DNA of 9,155 bases from Alkalimonas sp. (GCA_022565655.1 JAIUMG010000128.1:1-9155), one strand, 5' to 3'; positions 1 to 5,303 are shown, counted from the stretch's first letter. The notes: a model not told the origin generated them from the sequence alone. Numbers and translations are program-made.

Positions 1-145
1 ACGATACCGACGGCGCATACTCCGGGTTCACCCGAACACAACGCGTAGACAGATCATCCATAGTTAAATGGTTGCGTTTTCTCAGGTTTCTTATTTTTGT
101 GCCCAAAAAATGGGACTTTCGCAACAAGGTTTTATTGGCTTTCAT
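1..145 (-). CDS. XRE/Cro-type helix-turn-helix regulator, N-terminal part only
   Basis: A leftward reading frame opens at the ATG at 145-143 and stays open to the left edge, giving 48 residues. The start reads MKANKTLLRKSHFLGTKIR. After a basic leader, residues 14-35 (LGTKIRNLRKRNHLTMDDLS and following) have the spacing of the first two helices of a Cro/C1-type DNA-binding domain, with LRKRNHLTMDDLS as helix 1, the turn and the start of helix 2. PSVS at the cut edge is where the recognition helix should begin. A later ATG at 61 would cut through the domain and is rejected. No good Shine-Dalgarno is visible. The gene is divergent from the malate-synthase-like gene and the two share a 166-nt control region. 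Regulators of the RamB/ScfR type, which have such an N-terminus, control glyoxylate and short-chain acyl metabolism, but membership cannot be decided from 48 residues. The HTH call is fairly sure; the target is inference. Confidence 0.72.
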   Translation of the reverse strand, partial: MKANKTLLRKSHFLGTKIRNLRKRNHLTMDDLSTRCVRVNPEYAPSVS

Positions 146-181
146 TTTGTAAAATTCACACTGTAAAATTTTTATTGTCAA
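144..181. promoter_or_regulatory. Divergent control region: palindrome, direct repeat and -35-like site
   Basis: ATTTTGTAAAAT (144-155) is a near-perfect palindrome overlapping the start codon of the leftward regulator. TGTAAAATT occurs at 148-156 and again at 162-170, a 14-nt period. On the minus strand a perfect TTGACA lies at 181-176, followed after 17 nt by TGAATT, a poor -10. This arrangement suits an operator for self-repression by the XRE regulator, which is inference. The rest of the AT-rich spacer up to 311 holds no other clear element apart from the weak promoter listed separately. Confidence 0.35.
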
Positions 182-230
182 ATTACTCACTAAACTAGCC
201 TAGACTAAAAATCAAGCAAGGGCAAACACC

Positions 231-261
231 TTGCTCACACCAGTGACAAGCTGGCTATAAG
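231..261 (+). promoter_or_regulatory. Weak candidate promoter for the malate-synthase-like gene
   Basis: TATAAG at 256-261 matches five of six -10 bases. The best -35 in reach is TTGCTC at 231-236 with a 19-nt spacer, which is a poor match. An activator would probably be needed if this is the start site. Confidence 0.22.
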
Positions 262-311
262 TGGCAACGGCCACCGGGCAATAAACACGGATAAGACGTG
301 AGGACAGACAA

Positions 312-809
312 ATGAATACCATGACTCAGCAACAACAACATAGCACCGACGTTCACCAGCTGATCCAACAAGAGATCAGCCAGATCAATCAACTGAACGA
401 GCGCCATGTACAACAAGTCACGGCGTATTCGAAAGGGTTTCTGGATAAAGTATGCCCTCTGACGGAAGGGTCGCATCAAGATGTCTGTCAGTATGAGGTG
501 TACTACCAGCACCTGCTGGCTTTCTTCGCCGATGGCCGCAAAGCAGGCTTGAAGCACCCTGGCCAATTTGTCGCATTATGTGGTCGCAAAAGCGCACCAG
601 ACGCCATCGTACTGAATGACCACGGCCGTCATATTGAGATCAGCCTGACTCACGGCCAATGCGGCCAGGCCGATGCAGCGGGCATTACCGACATCCAGGT
701 AGAGCTGCCAGAACAGGGGCAATGGTTCAGCTTGCTGCATGGCCAGCAAAGCCGCTCTGCGGATAAATGCTTTACCGCGCTGGATGGTGAAGACTACCAT
801 ATTGGCTGA
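312..809 (+). CDS. Stand-alone malate synthase G insertion-domain protein
   Basis: This 165-residue protein resembles one internal piece of malate synthase G (GlcB), the alpha-beta insertion domain that sits before the main part of the TIM barrel, roughly residues 130-265 of the full enzyme of about 720. Matches recalled from GlcB proteins are AYSKGFLDKVCPLTEGSHQD (residues 38-57), GLKHPGQFVAL, DAIVLNDHGRHIEISL and AGITDIQVE; in GlcB the matching stretch runs from AYARAFLD through GSHKD, GLK.PAQFVG and NGLHIEI to DPAGV.DV. The GlcB motif after this domain (IMDLEDSVAAVD) and all barrel catalytic residues are absent, so malate synthase activity is not expected. The first 37 residues are Gln-rich and may be helical. 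A good ribosome site (AGGA, 301-304, 7 nt before ATG) and a clean frame argue for an expressed protein rather than debris. Function unknown; a sensor or binding role next to the divergent XRE regulator is only inference. Confidence 0.75.
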   Translation: MNTMTQQQQHSTDVHQLIQQEISQINQLNERHVQQVTAYSKGFLDKVCPLTEGSHQDVCQYEVYYQHLLAFFADGRKAGLKHPGQFVALCGRKSAPDAIVLNDHGRHIEISLTHGQCGQADAAGITDIQVELPEQGQWFSLLHGQQSRSADKCFTALDGEDYHIG

Positions 810-832
810 AGCCACAACGGTTTAATCTTTAG

Positions 833-1624
833 TCAATTCACCTGGTATCTACTCAGCAAAGCCTCGTATTCGGGGCTTTGTACAAAATGCCGTAGCGTAT
901 AATTAAATTTAGCGATCTGTTCAGCTGATAATTGACTATGGCGACCAAACGCAAAATAAATATCGACCTCAGCCAGGTAAGGCGCTAACACATCGACATT
1001 GGCTTTGGCTCGGTTAAAGATCGGCGCATGTTGCACGGTAAGATACGAGGCAACACCGAGCTGTAATCGGCCATTGTCCAATAAGTGGAATAACATCTCT
1101 TCCGAGGCGACTTTGGTTACAGGCACCAAAGGCAACTCATCCAGTACCTTGCCGTATGAAAACCCCCGAACTACAGCAATGTCTTTCACTTTAAGCGTTT
1201 TCAAGTCACCGTCGTAATGCACAGAGCAAGGCCGATGGCACAGCAGCACAATCGAATCCTTTAAATAACTCACCTCACTGAAAATAAACTGCTCCGCCCG
1301 AACATCGGTCTTGTAAAACACCATAATCAAGTCGGCTTGGCCTTCCTGTACATGGTGCATCACACGCTTCCAGGGCAGTGGCTGCCAGTCTATCTGGCTA
1401 CCAAGTTGCCTGGCAACCGTCTGCAGCACCTGTACGGAGATCCCATCCATTTCGCCGGCTTGATTGCGGTAATAAAAAGGGGGGTAATCTTCTGCAGCGA
1501 TGGCAACACGGAGCGTTTCACCAGAGAATGTAAGCGGGGAAAATAACAACGTCAGTAGCAGGACATAGCGGCACCACAGCACCAAACCTGGTAGCCAGTG
1601 AACCCAACGCGCTCTAAACTGCAT
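833..1624 (-). CDS. Periplasmic solute-binding protein, family 3, orphan
   Basis: The 263-residue product has a basic start (R4, R6, R19), a hydrophobic stretch at about 20-33 and likely signal cleavage near residue 35, then a fold typical of bacterial extracellular solute-binding protein family 3 (SBP_bac_3). The opening strand LRVAIAAEDYPPFYY (38-52), followed by GISVQVLQTVARQLG and then WKRVMHHVQEGQADLIM, is the usual lobe-1 pattern of amino-acid-type binders. Two cysteines in LCHRPCSV could form a disulfide. The length fits a protein that is one binding domain and nothing else. No permease or ATPase gene adjoins it, so it may serve a distant transporter or a sensor; the ligand cannot be told. 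The start is supported by AGGG (1632-1635) 7 nt upstream of ATG. It ends only 23 nt from the convergent malate-synthase-like gene, with no terminator hairpin between. Confidence 0.85.
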   Translation of the reverse strand: MQFRARWVHWLPGLVLWCRYVLLLTLLFSPLTFSGETLRVAIAAEDYPPFYYRNQAGEMDGISVQVLQTVARQLGSQIDWQPLPWKRVMHHVQEGQADLIMVFYKTDVRAEQFIFSEVSYLKDSIVLLCHRPCSVHYDGDLKTLKVKDIAVVRGFSYGKVLDELPLVPVTKVASEEMLFHLLDNGRLQLGVASYLTVQHAPIFNRAKANVDVLAPYLAEVDIYFAFGRHSQLSAEQIAKFNYTLRHFVQSPEYEALLSRYQVN

Positions 1625-1651
1625 GCTGCTACCCTAGTCACTTCATCCTTC

Positions 1652-1674
1652 GTTAACTATAGTCAATTGTTAAC
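1652..1674. promoter_or_regulatory. Paired GTTAAC sites upstream of the solute-binding gene
   Basis: GTTAAC occurs at 1652-1657 and 1669-1674, centres 17 nt apart, forming the outer arms of an imperfect 23-nt palindrome. On the minus strand TATAGT (1661-1656), a five of six -10 match, lies between them, about 31 nt upstream of the start codon, but no good -35 is present. It could be an operator over the promoter of the solute-binding gene; this is inference. Confidence 0.25.
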
Positions 1675-1684
1675 AAACCGAAAG

Positions 1685-1743
1685 ATTAGTTCGTCCTAAT
1701 GCCAGCTTGTTTATACCTTTCTGTTCTTTCAGCGCGGCATTAG
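1685..1743 (-). other. Mutually exclusive inverted repeats between thioesterase and solute-binding genes
   Basis: In the minus-strand transcript three arms occur in order: CTAATGCC (1743-1736, over the thioesterase stop codon), GGCATTAG (1703-1696) and CTAAT (1689-1685). The middle arm can pair with the first (8 bp, 32-nt loop) or with the third (5 bp, 6-nt loop), but not both. No U-run follows, so it is not a classical terminator. The pairing is seen in the sequence; any regulatory meaning is inference. Confidence 0.3.
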
Positions 1744-2123
1744 TTCAGCAGGTTCAGTGTTTCAGGTACAAAGGGGCGGCCTTTGGCATTCATTGCGGTG
1801 CCAATCACCAAGGCATCCAGCATGACTTTGTCATCGCGCTTACGGCGCACTTGCTGGCGAAAGCCAAAACGCAGTTTCGAAATCGGCTCATAAGCGACCG
1901 TCACCACAAACTCATCACCGCTGGTTAGTGGTGCTTTGTAATCCATTTCCGAGCGAACTACCACCAGGTTCACCTGCTGACGGGCCAGCTCAGCAAAATC
2001 AATGCCTTTGCTGTGCAAAAACTCATGCCGCGCATGTTCCAGGTAATTGAAATACACCCCATTGTTCACAATGCCTTGCATATCACACTCGTAATCACGT
2101 ACTTTAAAATCTACATAAAACAC
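1740..2123 (-). CDS. Acyl-CoA thioesterase, hotdog fold (YbgC/FadM-like 4HBT family)
   Basis: The 127-residue product is a single-domain hotdog protein of the 4-hydroxybenzoyl-CoA thioesterase family, hydrolysing acyl-CoA thioesters in the cytoplasm. The family signature is clear near the N-terminus: DMQGIVNN (14-21) followed by YFNYLEHAR (24-32), with Asp14 in the position of the catalytic acid. The strand MDYKAPLTSGDEFVV and the later LRFGFRQQVRR are also typical. Length matches the family (about 130 residues), so the gene is complete. The start is GTG at 2123-2121. The substrate cannot be read from sequence; short or medium acyl-CoA clearing is the usual role. It lies in the same direction as the solute-binding gene, 115 nt upstream of it, with paired repeats between them, and is divergent from the HEPN-nucleotidyltransferase pair. 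Confidence 0.9.
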   Translation of the reverse strand: MFYVDFKVRDYECDMQGIVNNGVYFNYLEHARHEFLHSKGIDFAELARQQVNLVVVRSEMDYKAPLTSGDEFVVTVAYEPISKLRFGFRQQVRRKRDDKVMLDALVIGTAMNAKGRPFVPETLNLLN

Positions 2124-2130
2124 TCAGGTA

Positions 2131-2135
2131 TCCTT
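2131..2135 (-). promoter_or_regulatory. Ribosome binding site fixing the GTG start of the thioesterase
   Basis: On the minus strand AAGGA stands 7 nt before a GTG codon (2123-2121). No ATG in frame is near the conserved N-terminal strand, so the GTG start is well supported. Confidence 0.7.
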
Positions 2136-2170
2136 TTTCATTATCTCTGCTGTAGCAGTTAGAAGGCGCT

Positions 2171-2232
2171 TGATTGCACCCTGTCAACGTTTCAACCATC
2201 CTATGTGCGCAATCATACCCCTGCAATCATAC
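2171..2232. repeat. Three copies of a GCAATCA-containing motif, possible operator
   Basis: GCAATCATAC occurs twice in tandem at 2209-2218 and 2223-2232 (14-nt period, identical over 10 nt). An inverted copy of its first half, TGATTGCA, lies at 2171-2178. All three are in the 237-nt region between the divergent thioesterase and HEPN genes. Repeated short motifs here could bind a regulator, possibly the toxin-antitoxin complex; this is inference. Confidence 0.35.
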
Positions 2233-2300
2233 ATTATTATTGGCTCGGTTCATCCGGGTTTTGCCACGACTATGGGTTGCAGGATTTGCACTGACAGCAC

Positions 2301-2329
2301 TTGGTCACCACAACCAGCTGAGCTACACT
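2301..2329 (+). promoter_or_regulatory. Weak candidate promoter for the HEPN-nucleotidyltransferase pair
   Basis: TTGGTC (2301-2306) and TACACT (2324-2329) are separated by exactly 17 nt and lie about 31 nt before the ATG. Hexamer matches are only three and four of six, so this is tentative. Confidence 0.25.
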
Positions 2330-2347
2330 GTGCACAAACCACTGATT

Positions 2348-2351
2348 GAGG
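2348..2351 (+). promoter_or_regulatory. Ribosome binding site deciding the ATG start at 2361
   Basis: GAGG stands 9 nt before the ATG at 2361. An upstream in-frame TTG at 2346 overlaps this site and has no Shine-Dalgarno of its own, so the ATG is preferred. Confidence 0.55.
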
Positions 2352-2360
2352 CAAGCAACC

Positions 2361-2771
2361 ATGCCATTGGATATAGAGCCACTGACCAGAGCTATTGAGC
2401 GCCTGCAGGAAGGCTTGCTACGCTACCAGCAAGATATTCGTGATATACAAATTCGTGATGGCCTAGTGCAACGCTTTGAGTTTACTTATGAAATCAGCCA
2501 TAAAACCTTGAAACGCTACCTGGAGTTCAGCTCCGCGTCGCCAGAGCAATTCGACCAAATGCCTTTTGCTGATCTAATCCGTACCGCCAACGAGCAAGGG
2601 CTGCTGCAAGGCAATTGGCCAGCCTGGCGTACCTATCGTGATATGCGCGCCAAAACTAGCCACACTTATGATGAAGATATTGCCCTGCAAGTGGTGGCCG
2701 GGATCCCTGACTTTCTGACAGAAGCCCGGTTTTTAGCTACTCAGCTGCAACAACGGCTAACACATGAATAA
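2361..2771 (+). CDS. HEPN-domain protein, HepT-like / HI0074 family (nucleotidyltransferase substrate-binding)
   Basis: The 136-residue, mostly helical product belongs to the HI0074 family of four-helix-bundle HEPN proteins that always pair with a minimal nucleotidyltransferase. The conserved segment RDGLVQRFEFTYEISHKTLK (32-51) and the motif RAKTSHTY (96-103) are present. The latter fits RX4HXY exactly (Arg96, His101, Tyr103), the ribonuclease signature of HepT toxins. In characterised HepT/MntA (type VII) systems the HEPN protein cleaves RNA and the partner inactivates it by adding AMP to the motif tyrosine; here this is inference from the motifs. The ATG is chosen because the family starts close to this point and because of GAGG upstream. 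The gene overlaps the nucleotidyltransferase gene by 8 nt (ATGAATAA), giving the toxin-then-antitoxin order with coupled translation. Confidence 0.88.
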   Translation: MPLDIEPLTRAIERLQEGLLRYQQDIRDIQIRDGLVQRFEFTYEISHKTLKRYLEFSSASPEQFDQMPFADLIRTANEQGLLQGNWPAWRTYRDMRAKTSHTYDEDIALQVVAGIPDFLTEARFLATQLQQRLTHE

Positions 2772-3102
2772 ACCCGAACGTTTACAAGTCAGTGAGCAGG
2801 AATGGCAACAAGTCGACGCTATCTTGCAGCAGTACCTTCCGCAAGTTCCGGTTTGGGCTTTTGGCTCCAGAGTACATGGCAAAGCCAAACCCTATTCAGA
2901 TCTGGATTTGGCCATCATCAGTGAACAACCGCTTAGTCTCAGCCAACTGGCCGAAATAGCCGAAGCTTTCAGCGAGTCGGACCTGCCCTGGAAAGTGGAT
3001 CTGGTCGACTGGGCCAGCACCAGTGCAGATTTCAGGCGCATCATTGCAGCACAAAAGCTAGTGTTACCATCCAAAGAAACCAGTAAGGATAGTCATGCTT
3101 AG
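2764..3102 (+). CDS. Minimal nucleotidyltransferase, MntA-like / HI0073 family antitoxin
   Basis: The 112-residue product is a minimal nucleotidyltransferase. The catalytic signature GSX10DXD is intact: Gly34-Ser35, then Asp46 and Asp48 (GSRVHGKAKPYSDLDLAI). A third metal-binding acid is likely Asp79 in KVDLVDW. Together these are the residues needed to bind ATP and metal and transfer a nucleotide. In characterised MntA/HepT pairs this enzyme adds AMP units to the toxin tyrosine and so acts as antitoxin; the same role is inferred here. Length is usual for the family; the last ten or so residues (KETSKDSHA) are polar and look like a variable tail. No separate Shine-Dalgarno stands out, which suits translational coupling to the overlapping HEPN gene. 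Some HI0073/HI0074 pairs have not been shown to be toxic, so the toxin-antitoxin label is not certain. Confidence 0.88.
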   Translation: MNKPERLQVSEQEWQQVDAILQQYLPQVPVWAFGSRVHGKAKPYSDLDLAIISEQPLSLSQLAEIAEAFSESDLPWKVDLVDWASTSADFRRIIAAQKLVLPSKETSKDSHA

Positions 3103-3180
3103 GGCGTGTTTATCTTTGCTAGGTCGGGTATCAAGCATAAACACAATGGGATTCATCTGCCATTAAGCCAGCATGCTTAG
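3094..3180. repeat. 9-nt direct repeat bounding a short structured stretch
   Basis: CATGCTTAG occurs at 3094-3102, covering the last codons and stop of the nucleotidyltransferase gene, and again at 3172-3180. Between them lies an inverted repeat, GTGTTTAT (3106-3113) with ATAAACAC (3137-3144), which can extend through GCT/AGC. The flanking repeat resembles a target duplication around a small insertion or its remnant, but clear terminal inverted repeats are missing. The inverted repeat may instead weakly terminate the operon. Confidence 0.3.
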
Positions 3181-3213
3181 TATCACCTGACCGGTAAATA
3201 TTTTGATGAATCA

Positions 3214-3507
3214 ATGAAAAAAATTATAATTTCTTTTGCGGTTCTTATGCTGCAGGGCTGTACAGTACTTGGGGTTATGCTCGATAGTGAATTAGGTATT
3301 AATAAATCAAAACCTTATGATCACAGTCAAACCATAGACGATTCAGGGCTATTCTCAGAAATTGGGATGGAAGCCGATATCGCGTTGTTTCAGACCTTAC
3401 GTCAAAAAGCTCGGGGCAAACCCAAGCAACCCGAGATGGAGTGCGAACACGACGGCTACTTTCGGGTCTGTCGAGTGCTGGAAGAGGATGACGAGAGCGA
3501 GTATTGA
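3214..3507 (+). CDS. Small predicted lipoprotein of unknown function
   Basis: The 97-residue product begins with a short lipoprotein signal: two lysines, a hydrophobic core, and LQGC at residues 13-16, so Cys16 is the probable lipidated residue. Gln at -2 is less common in lipoboxes. Thr17 follows, with no Asp at +2, which favours sorting to the outer membrane. The mature part is about 82 residues, polar, with two further cysteines (77 and 86) in MECEHDGYFRVCRV that could form a disulfide, and a very acidic end (EEDDESEY). I do not recognise a family. No strong ribosome site is visible before the ATG. It runs in the same direction as the HEPN-nucleotidyltransferase genes, 111 nt downstream, and converges on lpd with a shared terminator. 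Coding status rests on the lipobox and the convincing signal. Confidence 0.65.
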   Translation: MKKIIISFAVLMLQGCTVLGVMLDSELGINKSKPYDHSQTIDDSGLFSEIGMEADIALFQTLRQKARGKPKQPEMECEHDGYFRVCRVLEEDDESEY

Positions 3508-3550
3508 TAGCGAGCAGGAAACACTGGGGTGCCTCGTTGCACTCGAATAA

Positions 3551-3576
3551 ACAAAGGCCGCAATTGCGGCCTTTGT
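3551..3576. terminator. Bidirectional terminator palindrome between the lipoprotein gene and lpd
   Basis: A perfect 26-nt palindrome (ACAAAGGCCGCAA and its complement) forms an 11-bp GC-rich stem around an AATT centre. It lies between convergent genes: 44 nt past the lipoprotein stop and 22 nt past the lpd stop. U-rich tails are short on both sides (TTGTTTGT on the plus side, TTATT on the minus side), but position and strength fit a Rho-independent terminator for both. Confidence 0.8.
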
Positions 3577-3598
3577 TGTTTGTATTCACGAAGAAAAA

Positions 3599-5014
3599 TT
3601 ACTTTTTCTTCTTTGCCTTTGGGTTTGGCAAATCAGTAATAGAGCCTTCATACAGCTCTGCCGCTAAACCGATGGATTCGTTTAGCGTTGGGTGAGCATG
3701 TACAGTTAATGCGATATCTTCAGCATCGGCACCCATTTCAATGGCCAGGCCGATTTCACCCAGCATTTCACCGGCATTAATACCCACAATGGCACCACCA
3801 ATGATGCGATGAGTTTCTTTGTCGAAGATCAGCTTGGTAAAGCCTTCTGTACGGGAAGATGCAATAGCACGACCAGAAGCGGCCCACGGGAAGGTAGCGG
3901 CTTCGTATTTCAGCCCCTGCTCTTTTGCTTCTTTCTCGGTTACGCCTACCCAGGCCATTTCTGGGTCGGTGTAAGCAACTGACGGAATACCACGCGGGTC
4001 AAAGTAGTGCTTCTGCCCGGCAATCACTTCAGCAGCAACATGGCCTTCGTGCACCGCTTTGTGTGCCAGCATTGGCTGACCAATCACGTCACCGATGGCA
4101 TGAATATGCTTCACATTGGTACGCAGTTGCTTATCGACATTGATAAAGCCGCGCTCGTCTACATTGACACCCGCTTTGGCTGCATCCATCAGGTTGCCGT
4201 TTGGCTTACGGCCAACAGCGACCAGAATTTTGTCGTAACGCACCGGCTTTTCAGGTGCGTTTTTGCCTTCAAAAGTCACGTACAAGCCGTCTTTCTTCGC
4301 TTCAACAGCGGTGACTTTGGTCGACAGCATGATGTCGAAGTTTTTGCTGTTGAACTTGGTGTAGGCTTTTACAACATCGGCATCAGCCGCAGGCACCAGC
4401 TGGTCTGCAAATTCAACCACGGATACTTTAGAACCCAATGCACGGTACACAGTGCCCATTTCTAGGCCGATAATACCGCCACCCAATACCAGCATTTCTT
4501 TTGGAATGTCTTTTAATTCCAGAGCACCGGTAGAGTCGATCACCCGATCATCATCTTTTGGAATGAATGGCAGGGCTACCGGCTCAGAGCCAGCGGCAAT
4601 AATAGCGTGCTCGAAGGTGATGGTAGTGTCATCCACTTGCAGGGTGTTGGCGCCTGTGAACTTGCCATAGCCATTCACAACCTTAACTTTACGCATCTTG
4701 GCCATGCCATCCAGACCTTTGGTTAGTTGGCCAACCACTTTGTCTTTCCAGCTACGGATTTTATCCAAATCAATCTCTGGAGCACCGAAGCTAACGCCGT
4801 GTGACGCCATCTCTTTGGCATCGTCGATCACTTTGGCAACGTGCAGTAACGCCTTGGATGGGATACAACCCACATTCAGACAAACACCACCCAAGGTGCT
4901 GCGTGCTTCTACCAATGTGACGTCCAGACCTAAATCGGCAGCGCGAAATGCTGCGGAATAGCCACCAGGGCCTGCGCCCAATACCACGACCTGCGTTTTA
5001 ATTTCTTTGCTCAT
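3599..5014 (-). CDS. lpd: Dihydrolipoyl dehydrogenase (E3 of pyruvate dehydrogenase)
   Basis: This flavoprotein reoxidises dihydrolipoyl groups of E2 with NAD+, closing the pyruvate dehydrogenase cycle; in E. coli the same E3 also serves 2-oxoglutarate dehydrogenase and glycine cleavage. From the ATG at 5014 it has 471 residues, close to the 474 of E. coli Lpd, and is very similar throughout. The FAD-binding GAGPGG is at 13-18, the redox disulfide CLNVGC at 45-50, the second dinucleotide site GGGIIGLEMG is mid-protein, AIGDV is a later FAD contact, and the active-site His-Glu pair is His441 and Glu446 in HAHPTLNE. The C-terminus ends in lysines (NPKAKKKK), as in the E. coli protein. A GTG at 5029 in frame would add MKGIT, but AAGG (5022-5025) lies 7 nt before the ATG, which is therefore chosen. 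It is third in the aceE-aceF-lpd cluster and ends just before the terminator. Confidence 0.97.
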   Translation of the reverse strand: MSKEIKTQVVVLGAGPGGYSAAFRAADLGLDVTLVEARSTLGGVCLNVGCIPSKALLHVAKVIDDAKEMASHGVSFGAPEIDLDKIRSWKDKVVGQLTKGLDGMAKMRKVKVVNGYGKFTGANTLQVDDTTITFEHAIIAAGSEPVALPFIPKDDDRVIDSTGALELKDIPKEMLVLGGGIIGLEMGTVYRALGSKVSVVEFADQLVPAADADVVKAYTKFNSKNFDIMLSTKVTAVEAKKDGLYVTFEGKNAPEKPVRYDKILVAVGRKPNGNLMDAAKAGVNVDERGFINVDKQLRTNVKHIHAIGDVIGQPMLAHKAVHEGHVAAEVIAGQKHYFDPRGIPSVAYTDPEMAWVGVTEKEAKEQGLKYEAATFPWAASGRAIASSRTEGFTKLIFDKETHRIIGGAIVGINAGEMLGEIGLAIEMGADAEDIALTVHAHPTLNESIGLAAELYEGSITDLPNPKAKKKK

Positions 5015-5107
5015 CGTTATACCTTTCACCTTGTGAACGATTGGTGCGGCGTGCGTGCGAACCAGTTGAGAGCAACCACGCAGGCCACATACGAAAATAG
5101 TGGCTGA

Positions 5108-5136
5108 ATTTTACCATCCAGCCTGAATGATGTCTT
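5108..5136 (-). promoter_or_regulatory. Candidate internal promoter for lpd
   Basis: Reading the minus strand, AAGACA (5136-5131) and TAAAAT (5113-5108) are separated by 17 nt, matching four and five of six consensus bases. Transcription would start about 90 nt before the lpd ATG. E. coli lpd also has its own promoter, which would let E3 be made for other complexes. The remaining gap sequence (5015-5107 and 5137-5195) shows nothing else clear. Confidence 0.35.
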
Positions 5137-5195
5137 GTAACTTTTCAGCGCAGCAACAAAACTTTGCGCGCTGTAAACAAATGCAACTCGGTGTC

Positions 5196-5303
5196 AGGAG
5201 CTGGCCGGGTAGCTCACGCAGACGCGCCGTAAACCCTTCCCTGGGGGCTCTGTTGCGCCTTCCATGGCGCAAAAGGTCTGCTTAGTGTACCCGACCAGCT
5301 CCT
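5196..5303. repeat. Compound inverted repeat with branched fold in the aceF-lpd gap
   Basis: The outer arms at 5196-5211 and 5288-5303 (AGGAGCTGGCCGGGTA and TACCCGACCAGCTCCT) pair over 15 of 16 positions. Inside are GCAGAC (5218-5223) and GTCTGC (5276-5281), which also pair. Between those are two hairpins: CCC/GGG around 5234-5245, and TTGCGCC (5253-5259) with GGCGCAA (5266-5272). Both hairpins share the core CCTTCCNTGG (5235-5244 and 5258-5267). The whole could fold as a long stem with two branches. It begins 21 nt after the aceF stop and is transcribed with the operon. It recalls dispersed palindromic intergenic elements seen in marine gammaproteobacteria, from memory and unverified. Roles could be mRNA 3' protection, partial termination between aceF and lpd, or a mobile palindromic repeat. 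Confidence 0.8.

Noticed and set aside
255..566. A minus-strand frame overlapping the malate-synthase-like gene
   Set aside because: The plus-strand product has homology and a Shine-Dalgarno; the antisense frame has neither.
2346..2360. TTG start extending the HEPN protein by five residues
   Set aside because: It overlaps the GAGG site that serves the ATG at 2361, and the family normally starts at that ATG.
4007..4465. A 152-codon plus-strand frame inside lpd
   Set aside because: It is antisense to a strongly conserved gene and has no protein-like features.
5015..5029. GTG start extending lpd by five residues
   Set aside because: AAGG lies 7 nt before the internal ATG and the E. coli protein starts with the matching MSTEIK.
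5196..5303. tRNA, riboswitch or CRISPR reading of the aceF-lpd palindrome
   Set aside because: It has no anticodon arm or CCA-end geometry, no known riboswitch core, and only one unit without repeat-spacer regularity.
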